A DNA stretch of 64,000 bases. It comes from Mycolicibacterium doricum. Lineage in GTDB: Bacteria > Actinomycetota > Actinomycetes > Mycobacteriales > Mycobacteriaceae. The notes beneath the pieces are model-generated. The model made no database searches, was not told where the DNA came from, and saw only the letters and a program-made list of their open reading frames with translations. Where the stretch lies: contig NZ_AP022605.1 in NCBI RefSeq assembly GCF_010728155.1, forward strand, positions 744,001 through 808,000, in the 5' to 3' direction. The position numbers were made by a program, and so were the translations under genes. Numbering within the stretch: the first letter of the stretch is position 1; every line of letters begins with the position of its first letter. Shown one piece after another: positions 10,511 to 19,200 of the stretch.

Positions 10511-10928
10511 CAGGTCAACCCCTTCTTGTGTGAGAACGATTGCGCGGGTGTAGAGCTGTGGCGCGAATCTTTTGGCGTACCAGCCGAAGCGGGCGTCGAG
10601 TTGGGGCATGCAGTACAGGTCGCCGCGGTCATGGGTATCGACGGTCACGGGTATCGAGACACATTCGGGCGACACGCTGGGCCTGATCGGGCGGCAGTAT
10701 CGCGCTGATGTGCCGGAGGGTCAGCGAGCCAACGGTCGCGGCGGTGCGGGAGCGCAGGAAGCCCTGCGCCGGCAGCGTTGCCATGTCAGGAGTGCACCAA
10801 CAAATGGTGACATTTGTCAGTGTCACATTTGTCAGTGTCAACAGTCGCTGCCGTCAGTCCCGTGAGGACCTCGATCGCTTGACGCTGACGCTTGACGCTT
10901 GTCGGCGGGCCGGTGTTTACTCACCATG
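10511..10928. other. Divergent intergenic region
   Basis: About 420 bases between the ferritin-like gene and the imuA' SOS box. No family-like coding text was recognised on either strand. It holds the 15-bp tandem repeat at 10810-10839 and, on the minus strand, a TTGACA hexamer (10841-10836) at its edge. Small open frames here are low-complexity shadows of the repeat. Confidence 0.5.
10808..10839. repeat. Tandem 15-bp repeat with TGACA/TGTCA half-sites; candidate operator
   Basis: ACATTTGTCAGTGTC occurs twice in perfect tandem at 10810-10824 and 10825-10839. The first copy overlaps an inverted repeat TGACA-TT-TGTCA (10808-10819), and more TGTCA half-sites recur with regular spacing. Such spaced palindromic half-sites look like a dimeric regulator binding array. 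The location, ~300 bp upstream of the ferritin-like gene and ~90 bp upstream of the imuA' SOS box, fits control of the accessory operon. The regulator could be the MerR protein of the operon or an unlinked TetR protein. A functional role is inferred. Confidence 0.55.
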
Positions 10929-10944
10929 TCGAACGTCAGTTCGA
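10929..10944. promoter_or_regulatory. LexA (SOS) box upstream of imuA'
   Basis: TCGAACGTCAGTTCGA is a perfect match to the palindromic mycobacterial LexA box TCGAAC-N4-GTTCGA. It ends 36 bases before the imuA' start. A possible -10 element, TTTACT (10916-10921), lies just upstream, so bound LexA would block transcription start. This explains DNA-damage induction of imuA'-imuB. Confidence 0.9.
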
Positions 10945-10980
10945 AAAACGGGTGTTCCAGGTGATGTTGGAGGTGCTGTT

Positions 10981-11679
10981 GTGATAGCTGCGACCAACCT
11001 CGGTCTGGCTCATCGTACCCGAGCTGAGCAGGTCGAACACCTGCGCAAACAGATGGCCGCGGTGGCGGGCAAGGTCGGGTCGAGCAGACGGGGCCCAACC
11101 CCGGCCGTCGATTCCACACCGGTGGCGGAAAGTTTGCTACCTCTGCCTGAATCGCTGGCTGGGCAGCTGCCGAGGTCGTTGCCGCGCGGGACGGTGGCGG
11201 TGCTTTCAGGAGCCCGGTCCCTGCCGCTGGGCATGGTCGCGGCGACGACGGCGGCCGGTGGCCACGCGGCCATCGTCGGCCAGCCGGATGCCGGTCTGCT
11301 GGCTGCCGTGGAAATGGGCGCGGACCTCAACAGGGTGGCCGTCATCCCGGACCCGGGCGGTGATCCGGTGGAGGTGGCGGCGGTCCTGATGGACGGGATG
11401 GATCTGGTGGTGCTCGGGCTGGGCGGGCGGGCGGTGCCCGCGGGCCGGGCCCGTGCGGTGACGGCCCGGGCGCGGCAGAAGGGATGCACCCTGCTGGTCA
11501 CGAACGGTGACTGGCCCGGGGCGACAGCCCGGCTGGAGGCCCGGGTGTGTGGTTTCGAGGTGGCTGGCGCAGGCTCGTCTGGTGCGCCGACGCCGGGGTG
11601 TGGACGGATCAGCCGGGTGCGGCTGGCAATGCGGGCGAGAGGCCGGGGTCACGGCCCTGCCTATGCGGTCGGTGAGTAG
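10981..11679 (+). CDS. imuA': SOS mutasome accessory protein ImuA'
   Basis: 232 residues. The protein resembles M. tuberculosis ImuA' (Rv3395c): a RecA-like core without a good Walker motif ([20 protein letters not shown]) and a C-terminal basic tail. ImuA' works with ImuB and DnaE2 in damage-induced mutagenic translesion synthesis, bridging ImuB to other partners. GTG 10981 is chosen because GGAGG lies 7 bases upstream; the long open frame from 10708 crosses the LexA box and the tandem repeat and is not family-like. Its end overlaps the likely imuB start by 8 bases, so the two are coupled. It is regulated by the LexA box at 10929-10944. Confidence 0.9.
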   Translation: MIAATNLGLAHRTRAEQVEHLRKQMAAVAGKVGSSRRGPTPAVDSTPVAESLLPLPESLAGQLPRSLPRGTVAVLSGARSLPLGMVAATTAAGGHAAIVGQPDAGLLAAVEMGADLNRVAVIPDPGGDPVEVAAVLMDGMDLVVLGLGGRAVPAGRARAVTARARQKGCTLLVTNGDWPGATARLEARVCGFEVAGAGSSGAPTPGCGRISRVRLAMRARGRGHGPAYAVGE

Positions 11680-13255
11680 CGTGGCCGTCTCCCGGGTGCT
11701 GGCCGTCTGGTGCATGGACTGGCCCGCGGTCGCCGCCGCTGCGGCGGCGAGGCTTCCTCCGACGTCGCCGGTCGCGGTCACGTTGGCCAACCGGGTCATC
11801 GCGTGTTCGGCATCCGCGCGTGCCGCGGGGGTGCGGCGGGGGCTGCGACGCCGGGAGTCACAGGCCCGGTGCCCAGACCTGCACGTCGCCGCGGCGGATC
11901 CGGCCCGCGATGCCCGCCACTTCGAGAACGTCACGGCGGCGGTCGACGACCTGGTGCCGCGCGCCGAGGTGCTGCGGCCGGGGCTGCTCGTGATGGCGGT
12001 ACGCGGGGCGGCGCGGTACTTCGGCTCCGAGCAGGCTGCCGCCGAGCGACTGGTCGACGCGGTCGCCGCGGCCGGGGTGGAATGTCAGGTCGGTATCGCC
12101 GATCAGCTGCCCACCGCGGTGTTCGCTGCGCGGGCAGGCCGTATCGTGGCGCCTGGTGAGGACGCCGGCTTCCTGTCCGCGCTGTCGATCCGCCAGCTCG
12201 CCACCGAGCCGAGCCTGGCCGCCCCCGGTCGCGAGGACCTCGCAGACCTATTGTGGCGCATGGGTGTTCGCACTGTCGGCCAGTTCGCCGCGCTGTCCCG
12301 GACGGATGTGGCCTCCCGTTTCGGGGCGGACGCCGTCGCCGCGCACCGGTTCGCCAGGGGAGAGCCGGCCCGCGGTCCGTCGGGGCGGGAACCGCCGGCA
12401 GAGCTCGATGCGGTGTGCAACTGCGACCCACCGATCGACCGGGTGGACGCCGCGGCGTTCGCCGGCCGGTCGCTGGCCGGAGAACTGCACCGCAGCCTCG
12501 AGGCGGCTGGGGTGGGCTGCACCCGGCTGGCGATCCACGCCGTCACCGAGGACGGCAAGGAGCTGGAACGGGTCTGGCGGTGCGCTGAACCGCTGACCGA
12601 AGATGCCACCGCCGACCGGGTGCGCTGGCAACTCGACGGCTGGCTGAACCGGCGCAACCCCAACGACCGGCCCACCGCGCCGATCACCGTGTTGCGGTTG
12701 CGGCCGGTCGAGGTCATCTCGGCCAAAGCGTTGCAGTTGCCGCTGTGGGGGCCCCCGGGGGGGATGGCCGACTCTGCCGCCGCCCGCCGGGTGCTGGTGC
12801 GTGTCCAGGGCCTACTCGGACCCGAAGCGGTGCAGGTCCCGGTGCTCAGCGGTGGACGCGGTCCGGCTGAGCGGATCACCTTCACCGCCTTCGGAGATGA
12901 GCCGGTGCCGCAAGCCGATCCGCACCAACCGTGGCCCGGGCGGCTGCCCGAACCGTCGCCCGCGGTGCTGCGCGATGATCCGGTGGAGGTGCTCGACGCC
13001 GAGGGCAACCCGGTGCGGGTGACCCACCGCGGACTGTTCTCCGGACCGCCGGCGCGGCTCGACGGCGGTGGATACTGCGGTGACCTGGCCTGGTGGGCGG
13101 GTCCGTGGCCGGTCGACGAACGATGGTGGGATCCCGATCGCGCCAAGGGGCGTACGGCCAGGGTGCAGGTACTGCTCGACGGGAGTATGGGACAGGCGGC
13201 GTTGCTGCTGTGTTACCGGCAGCGCCGTTGGTACGTGGAGGGCGCCTATGAGTGA
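11672..13255 (+). CDS. imuB: SOS mutasome Y-family polymerase-like protein ImuB
   Basis: 527 residues from GTG 11672 (ATG 11663 and GTG 11681 are alternatives). It has the Y-family fold with the N-terminal palm text [16 protein letters not shown], where the usual catalytic acidic residues are missing, so it is a non-polymerising hub. The beta-clamp motif QLPLWG lies at residues ~355-360, as in known mycobacterial ImuB. The little-finger and C-terminal region ([20 protein letters not shown]) is intact. ImuB recruits DnaE2 and ImuA' to the sliding clamp. It is co-transcribed with imuA' and followed by a strong hairpin shared with the convergent iunH. Confidence 0.93.
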   Translation: MSSVAVSRVLAVWCMDWPAVAAAAAARLPPTSPVAVTLANRVIACSASARAAGVRRGLRRRESQARCPDLHVAAADPARDARHFENVTAAVDDLVPRAEVLRPGLLVMAVRGAARYFGSEQAAAERLVDAVAAAGVECQVGIADQLPTAVFAARAGRIVAPGEDAGFLSALSIRQLATEPSLAAPGREDLADLLWRMGVRTVGQFAALSRTDVASRFGADAVAAHRFARGEPARGPSGREPPAELDAVCNCDPPIDRVDAAAFAGRSLAGELHRSLEAAGVGCTRLAIHAVTEDGKELERVWRCAEPLTEDATADRVRWQLDGWLNRRNPNDRPTAPITVLRLRPVEVISAKALQLPLWGPPGGMADSAAARRVLVRVQGLLGPEAVQVPVLSGGRGPAERITFTAFGDEPVPQADPHQPWPGRLPEPSPAVLRDDPVEVLDAEGNPVRVTHRGLFSGPPARLDGGGYCGDLAWWAGPWPVDERWWDPDRAKGRTARVQVLLDGSMGQAALLLCYRQRRWYVEGAYE

Positions 13256-13338
13256 AGTTTTCCAGTTGTGCTCAATTTGATTGCAAGCCACTCCTCACCT
13301 ATCCGCAGTACCTGGTGCTGCTGCCGTTGTGGAAACAG

Positions 13339-13373
13339 GGTCACCGTGACGGTCGGTCGACGTCACGGTGACC
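13339..13373. terminator. Perfect 13-bp stem hairpin between convergent imuB and iunH
   Basis: GGTCACCGTGACG (13339-13351) and CGTCACGGTGACC (13361-13373) are exact inverted repeats around a 9-base loop. There is no U-tract, which is common for mycobacterial hairpin terminators. Being symmetrical and placed between two converging genes, it could stop transcription from both sides. Confidence 0.7.
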
Positions 13374-13390
13374 GTCACCGACGACTGAGG

Positions 13391-14440
13391 TCATCCCAGC
13401 CGGCGGGCGAACAGACCCACCCGGGCGATGAACCTCTCGAAGAAGACATTCGCGTCGACGCCGATGCCGACCAGCGCATTCGACGGGCGGCCCCACCGCC
13501 CGCTCCAGTCCGCGATCGTCATTCCGCGGGTCAGCGTGCCGGTCAGCTCGACGGCGACCGTCGTGGGCCGGCACTCGACCAGGTCGGGGTCGAGCGCGAC
13601 GGCGGCGGCCAGCGGATCGTGCAGGTGAGCGAGGTAGCCCTCCCCCTGGTAGAAGTGGAACTCGAAATAGAACCGCAGCGCATCCTCGAGTACGCGGATC
13701 AGCGGGTTGGCGGCCGCCGAACGGGTGCCCGGGTCGTCGAGCACGCTCATCGGCGAGCTCGGCGACTGCGCAGCGGCACCCAATCTGGTCAGCAGCGTCG
13801 GCGTCAACGCGATGTGCTCGGTCAGGTTGAGGCCCAGCACGGTCGGCGGCGTCAAACCTGAGCCGCTCCATGCGGTGAACACCTCGGCAGCGGCCTCCGG
13901 GTCGACGCTGACATTCCACTCCGCCACCGCGGTCGTGTTGCCCCGGTAGTCGAACGCGCCACCCATGATCACCAACCGGCGGAGCAGGGTCGGCAGCGCC
14001 GGCTCCGCGCGCAGCGCCAGCGCCAGATTGGTCAGCGGTCCGACCGCGATCCCCACCAACTCCCCGGGATGAGCTCGTGCAGCGCGCACCCACGCCTCGG
14101 CGGCGTCGTACGTGGTGACCGTCGAACCGCTCGACGGCATGCGCGCATAACCCAACCCCTCCGGGCCGTGGGTGTCCTCCGCGGTGCGCAACGCCGATGC
14201 GATCGGGCCGTCGGCGCCACGAGACACCGGAATGCCCCGCACTCCGCACAGCTCGAGCAGACCGAGGGTGTTGCGGCAGACCTGATCCACACCGACGTTG
14301 CCCGCGGTGGCGGCGATTCCGACCAGGGCGGCGTCGGGGCTGGCAAGCAGGTACACCAGCGCCATCGCATCGTCGACCCCGGTGTCCACATCGGCGAAAA
14401 CCGGTATCGCCGCCGAAGACCCGCTGCCCTGGGTGGTCAC
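13391..14440 (-). CDS. iunH: Inosine-uridine-preferring nucleoside hydrolase family protein
   Basis: 349 residues from GTG 14440. The calcium-binding signature DVDTGVDDAMAL is near the N-terminus, and a later AVGPLTNLALALR segment is typical of the family. The enzymes cleave the N-glycosidic bond of purine and pyrimidine ribonucleosides to ribose and base, for salvage. M. tuberculosis iunH (Rv3393) occupies the same place next to imuB. It is somewhat longer than the M. tuberculosis protein, mainly at the C-terminus (RFIARVGLFARRLG). It lies downstream of the marR gene in the same direction with a 24-base gap and is probably co-transcribed with it. Confidence 0.9.
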   Translation of the reverse strand: MTTQGSGSSAAIPVFADVDTGVDDAMALVYLLASPDAALVGIAATAGNVGVDQVCRNTLGLLELCGVRGIPVSRGADGPIASALRTAEDTHGPEGLGYARMPSSGSTVTTYDAAEAWVRAARAHPGELVGIAVGPLTNLALALRAEPALPTLLRRLVIMGGAFDYRGNTTAVAEWNVSVDPEAAAEVFTAWSGSGLTPPTVLGLNLTEHIALTPTLLTRLGAAAQSPSSPMSVLDDPGTRSAAANPLIRVLEDALRFYFEFHFYQGEGYLAHLHDPLAAAVALDPDLVECRPTTVAVELTGTLTRGMTIADWSGRWGRPSNALVGIGVDANVFFERFIARVGLFARRLG

Positions 14441-14464
14441 GGGCAGAGGATACGCCCGCCCCCG

Positions 14465-14896
14465 TCACTCCCTCGCGGAGCGGGCGTAGCTCTCGACACA
14501 GCTCAGTGCCGCCAACTGGTCGGCGGTCAGGCCGGCCAACCCGAACTGGGCGGCCGCGAGCGCCGCCGTCGCCGCGTCCGTCAGTGTCCGCCCCTCTTCG
14601 GTAATGCTGACCAGCGTCGCCCGGCGGTCGGTCGGGTGGGCGCGGCGCACGACCAGATCGCGTTCGGCGAGCCGCTCGGTGGCGGTGCTCACCGTGGTGG
14701 CGTGCACGAACAGTTCCCTGGCCACCGCCCCGAGCAGGCAGGTGCCCGTCTCGGTGGACTCCAGCTGCTTGAGGATCTGGAAATCGATCAGCCGCAGCGC
14801 GAAGCCGTACTTGAGTTCCTGGTCGACGACTGCTGTCATCGACCGGCAGAGCAACAGCACCGAGCGCATCGCCTGCCAGCCCGCGGGTTCGGCCAT
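14465..14896 (-). CDS. MarR-family transcriptional regulator
   Basis: 143 residues. The winged HTH is visible: a recognition-helix region ARELFVHATTVSTATERLAE, then the wing DLVVRRAHPTDRRATLVSIT with the DxR motif typical of MarR proteins. MarR dimers bind palindromic sites and are released by small phenolic or other ligands. It lies directly upstream of iunH. On the other side is a 3 x 21-bp repeat whose units contain a palindrome, a plausible operator array shared with the divergent universal stress protein gene. The start ATG at 14896 is the only good choice. Ligand unknown. Confidence 0.85.
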   Translation of the reverse strand: MAEPAGWQAMRSVLLLCRSMTAVVDQELKYGFALRLIDFQILKQLESTETGTCLLGAVARELFVHATTVSTATERLAERDLVVRRAHPTDRRATLVSITEEGRTLTDAATAALAAAQFGLAGLTADQLAALSCVESYARSARE

Positions 14897-15134
14897 GCCT
14901 ATTCGTTATCCAGAATTCCGCCGTTCAACCGGAAAGACAGTGTCCGATTCACACCGAGAAGTGTCCGATTCACACCCAGAAGTGTCCGATTCACACCGAG
15001 AAGGGAGTGTCCATGCCGACCTGGCATTCACCACCGAGAGCAGCCACCACATCGACCGGACGGGTCCGGCGCCCGACTCGTCATCGAGGGCGGCACCGCG
15101 CAGTATCGACCTTGATTTCGTCAAGCGCCGGTGA
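14895..15134 (+). CDS. Possible small ORF spanning the 21-bp repeats
   Basis: An open frame of 79 codons starts at ATG 14895, opposite the marR start, and reads through the three 21-bp repeats as heptapeptides VSDSHRE / VSDSHPE / VSDSHRE. It ends with SIDLDFVKRR. No family is recognised, there is no clear ribosome-binding site, and the repeats can also be read as operators. It is listed because 21-bp units keep the frame; the chance that it is a real gene is low. Confidence 0.2.
   Translation: MPIRYPEFRRSTGKTVSDSHREVSDSHPEVSDSHREGSVHADLAFTTESSHHIDRTGPAPDSSSRAAPRSIDLDFVKRR
14940..15002. repeat. Three tandem 21-bp repeats between divergent marR and usp
   Basis: Units lie at 14940-14960, 14961-14981 and 14982-15002; the middle one has a single change (cacccaga for caccgaga). 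A partial fourth copy (GTGTCC) begins at 15006. Each unit holds GTGTCCGATTCACAC, an inverted GTGT-N7-ACAC. A 21-bp period is two helical turns, so all palindromes face the same side of the DNA. This fits a cooperative operator array for the adjacent MarR protein. The alternative is a coding repeat (see the small ORF at 14895). Confidence 0.65.
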
Positions 15135-15206
15135 AAACCGCCTCCGATTGACAGGATTGAAATCCGCGGCGTTCCCCGGACGTGCGAGATGGGCGGTGGT
15201 TCGGTC

Positions 15207-16091
15207 ATGAGGTTGGTCGTCGGTTATCTCGCCACCCCCGGCGGCGCAGACGCACTCGCACTGGGAATCCGCCTGGCCCGGACGCTCGGCGCGGAACTCG
15301 ACGTCTGCATCATGCTGTCCGACCGGGCGTTGCCGGCCATGGTTCCCACCGGTGAGAACGACGATCTGCTGGGCAGTCAGGCCGAGAAGTGGCTGGCCGA
15401 CGCCATGGCCTCGGTGCCCACCGACGTGTCGGTGCACAGCCACATCGTGTACACCGACTCCACCGCCGACGGACTCATCACCGAAGCGGCCCGGCTCGCC
15501 GCCGACGCGATCGTGGTGGGCGGATCGGGCGGTGGCCTGGCCGGGAGCTACTCGCTCGGGTCGGTGGTCAACCAGCTACTGCACTCGGCGCCAATGCCGG
15601 TGGCGGTGGCACCGCGCGGCATGCGCGACTCACCGGTCCAGCGTGTCCGGGAAGTGTCGTGCGCGATCGGCCGCCGTGAAGGCACGGATCTGCTGCTCGA
15701 GCACGCGGTGCGGTTCAGCTCGGCGGCGGGCACACCGCTGCGGCTGATCTCCCTCGTGGCGCTCGATCCGACGTTCGACGTGCTGCGCGGCGACGTCGAC
15801 GCGGTGCGGCACCAGGCGCGCGACCACGCCGCCCAGACCCTGGAAGCGGCGCGACGCGCTTTGCCGGCGAACATCCCGGTGACCTCCACAATCGTCGACG
15901 GACGCGGCGTCGAGGACGCGGTCGGTAAGCTGGACTGGCACGACGGCGACCTCATCATGGTGGGCTCCAGCCGGTTGAGTGCGCCGCGGCGGCTGTTCCT
16001 CGGCTCGACGGCTGCGAAGATGCTGCGCGTCCTGCACGTGCCGATGGTGGTCATCCCGCGTGAGCAATTCACCCCCGAAGACCTGCCCTAG
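15207..16091 (+). CDS. Universal stress protein, two tandem Usp domains
   Basis: 294 residues from ATG 15207 (ATG 15189 is an in-frame alternative adding six residues). Two Usp folds follow one another. Domain 1 (residues ~1-140) contains IVVGGSGGGLAGSYSLGSVV and domain 2 (~150-290) contains IMVGSSRLSAPRRLFLGSTA, both matching the ATP-binding G-2X-G-9X-G(S/T) pattern. Tandem Usp proteins of this size are common in mycobacteria and often respond to hypoxia or other stress, for example through DosR; no clear DosR box was seen upstream. It is divergent from marR across the 21-bp repeats and is followed by the dnaE2 promoter. Confidence 0.88.
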   Translation: MRLVVGYLATPGGADALALGIRLARTLGAELDVCIMLSDRALPAMVPTGENDDLLGSQAEKWLADAMASVPTDVSVHSHIVYTDSTADGLITEAARLAADAIVVGGSGGGLAGSYSLGSVVNQLLHSAPMPVAVAPRGMRDSPVQRVREVSCAIGRREGTDLLLEHAVRFSSAAGTPLRLISLVALDPTFDVLRGDVDAVRHQARDHAAQTLEAARRALPANIPVTSTIVDGRGVEDAVGKLDWHDGDLIMVGSSRLSAPRRLFLGSTAAKMLRVLHVPMVVIPREQFTPEDLP

Positions 16092-16216
16092 CCGCGCAGG
16101 CCGTGATCGCCGTGTTCGTGCAGCAGCCCGCCGGGCTGGCGTGTCGCACGGCGCTGTAGAACTGCTCGTCGAAGCAGGGCTGGTCCTCGCCTTCGTCTTT
16201 CCGAGCACTACACCAA

Positions 16217-16238
16217 TCGAATGTACGTTCGATACACT
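16217..16238 (+). promoter_or_regulatory. LexA box abutting the -10 element of dnaE2
   Basis: TCGAATGTACGTTCGA (16217-16232) matches the mycobacterial LexA box with one mismatch. It is followed at once by the -10 hexamer TACACT (16233-16238), whose last T is 7 bases before the GTG at 16245. LexA bound here would cover the -35/-10 spacer. The transcript is predicted to be leaderless. Confidence 0.9.
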
Positions 16239-16244
16239 GGAGTG

Positions 16245-19200
16245 GTGAGCTGGTTCAACGGGCCCCCGAGCTGGTCGGAGATGGAGCGGGTGCTGAACGG
16301 CAAGCCCCGCCGCGCCGGCGAGTCCCTGGGCGAACCTCCCGGCGACGGCGGGGACAGCCCGGCGTGGTCGCGCAAACGCGGCGCCTACCAGGCGCCGAAG
16401 GTGCCTCGGTCGGGCGGCGTGGTGCCGTACGCCGAACTCCACGCCCACTCGGCGTACAGCTTCCTCGACGGCGCCGGTACTCCGGAGGAGCTTGTCGAGG
16501 AGGCCGCCCACCTGGACCTGCAGGCCATCGCGTTGACCGACCACGACGGGCTCTACGGAGTCGTCCGGTTCGCCGAGGCGGCCAAGGAACTCGGCATGCG
16601 CACGGTGTTCGGCGCTGAGCTGTCGCTGGGCAACACCGCCCGCACCGAGGTGCCCGATCCACCCGGACCTCACCTGCTGGTGCTGGCCCGCGGTCCGGAG
16701 GGATACCGCCGGCTGTCGCGCGAGATCGCCAAGGCACACCTCGCCGGGGGCGAGAAGGGCAAGCCCCGCTACGACTACGACGGGCTCACCGAGGCCGCGG
16801 GCGGTCACTGGCACATCCTCACCGGCTGCCGCAAAGGCCATGTTCGGCAAGCGCTCTCAGAGGGCGGGCCGGAGGCGGCCGAGAAAGCCCTCGCCGATCT
16901 GGTGGACCGGTTCGGTAGCGACCGGGTCAGCGTCGAGCTGACCCACCACGGCAATCCCCTTGACGACGAACGCAACGCGGCGCTCACCGAACTGGCACCG
17001 CGCTTCGGCCTGAACGTGATCGCCACCACAGCAGCGCATTTCGCCGAACCGTCACGTGGACGGCTGGCGATGGCGATGGGGGCGATCCGGGCCCGCCGCT
17101 CGATCGACGAGGCGGCCGGCTACCTCGCTCCACTCGGTGGTTCCCATCTGCGCTCGGGAGAGGAGATGGCCAGGCTGTTCGCACACTGCCCGCAGGCCGT
17201 CACCGCCGCCGCCGACCTGGGGGAGCAATGCGCGTTCGGGCTGGCTCTGATCGCCCCGAAACTGCCGCCGTTCGACGTGCCGCCCGGCCACACCGAGGAC
17301 AGCTGGCTGCGGCACCTGGTGATGCTCGGTGCCCGCAATCGCTACGGCCCTCCGGAGCGGGCGCCGCAGGCCTACGCCCAGATCGAGCACGAACTCCGGA
17401 TCATCGAGAAGCTCACCTTCCCCGGGTATTTCCTCGTCGTCCACGACATCACCCGGTTCTGCAAGGAGAACGGCATCCTCGTCCAGGGCCGCGGCTCGGC
17501 GGCCAACTCCGCGGTGTGCTATGCGCTGGGGGTGACCAACGTCGACCCGGTCGCCAACGAGCTGCTGTTCGAACGGTTCCTGTCCCCGGCCCGCGACGGT
17601 CCGCCCGACATCGACATCGACATCGAATCCGATCTACGCGAGAAGGCGATCCAGTACGTCTACGACCGGTACGGCCGTGACTACGCCGCCCAGGTCGCCA
17701 ACGTCATCACCTACCGCGGTCGCAGCGCCATCCGCGACATGGCCCGTGCCCTCGGCTTCTCCCAAGGGCAGCAGGATGCCTGGAGCAAGCAGCTCAGTAA
17801 GTGGAACGGGCTGGCCGACTCACCGGACATCGAGGGCATCCCCGAACCGGTGGTGGATCTGGCGTTGCAGATCTCGAATCTACCGCGACATATGGGTATC
17901 CACTCGGGTGGCATGGTGGTCTGCGACCGGCCGATCGCCGACGTGTGCCCCGTCGAATGGGCCCGCATGGCCAACCGCAGCGTGCTGCAGTGGGACAAGG
18001 ACGACTGCGCGGCCATCGGTCTGGTGAAGTTCGACATGCTCGGGCTCGGCATGCTCTCTGCGCTGCACTACTGCATCGACCTGGTGCGCGAACACCAGGG
18101 CCTCGACGTCGACCTGGCCAAACTCGACCTGTCCGAAGGGGCGGTCTACGAGATGCTGCAGCGCGCCGATTCGGTCGGCGTGTTCCAGGTGGAGTCCCGG
18201 GCGCAGATGGCCACGCTGCCGCGCCTGAAGCCACGGGTGTTCTACGACCTGGTGGTCGAGGTCGCGCTGATCCGGCCGGGGCCGATCCAGGGTGGTTCGG
18301 TCCACCCGTACATCAAGCGGCGCAACGGGGAAGAGGTTGTCACCTACGACCACCCGTCCATGGAGAATGCGCTACGCAAGACGCTGGGTGTGCCGCTGTT
18401 TCAGGAACAGTTGATGCAACTCGCCGTCGACTGCGCCGGGTTCACCGCCGCCGAGGCCGACCAACTGCGCCGCGCCATGGGGTCGAAGCGTTCGACGGAG
18501 AAAATGCGACGGCTCCGGGGCCGGTTCTACGACGGTATGCGCCAACGGCACGGCATCACCGGCGAGGTGGCCGACCGGATCTACGACAAGCTGGAAGCCT
18601 TCGCGAATTTCGGCTTCCCGGAAAGTCATTCGCTGTCCTTCGCGTCGTTGGTGTTCTACTCTTCGTGGTTCAAGCTGCACCACCCTGCGGCATTCTGTGC
18701 CGCGCTGCTGCGCGCGCAGCCGATGGGGTTCTACTCCCCGCAGTCACTGGTGGCCGACGCGCGCAGACACGGCGTCACCGTGCGCGGCCCGGATGTCAAT
18801 GCCAGCCTCGCGCACGCCACGCTGGAGAATGCGGGGACCGACGTGCGGCTCGGGCTCGGCGCCGTCCGCCACACCGGTGACGAGCTCGCCGAGCGCATCG
18901 TCGAGGAACGCAAAGCCAACGGCCCCTTCGCAAGCCTGCTGGACCTCACCGGCCGGGTGCAGTTGTCGGTACCGCAGACCGAGGCGCTGGCCACCGCGGG
19001 GGCGCTGGGTTGTTTCGGCGTCACCCGCCGCGAGGGGCTGTGGGCGGCCGGAGCGGCGGCCGCCGAACGGCCGGACCGGCTGCCCGGCGTCGGGTCGGCC
19101 GGGCAGATCCCGGCGCTGCCCGGCATGAGCGAGCTCGAACTGGCCGCCGCCGACGTGTGGGCCACCGGGGTGTCCCCGGACAGCTACCCCACGCAGTTCC

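Noticed and set aside
10708..10980. N-terminal extension of imuA' to 10708
   Set aside because: It would translate the tandem repeat and the LexA box and lacks similarity to ImuA'; GTG 10981 has a good ribosome site.
13339..13373. The perfect inverted repeat as a LexA or other operator
   Set aside because: It does not match TCGAAC-N4-GTTCGA and lies between two converging gene ends, so a terminator is the simpler reading.
13341..14468. 375-codon minus-strand frame overlapping iunH in another frame
   Set aside because: iunH in the adjacent frame has the DVDTGVDD motif; this one is an Arg/Gly-rich shadow.
14940..15002. The 21-bp repeats as a CRISPR array
   Set aside because: The units are directly joined with no spacers and no cas genes are nearby.
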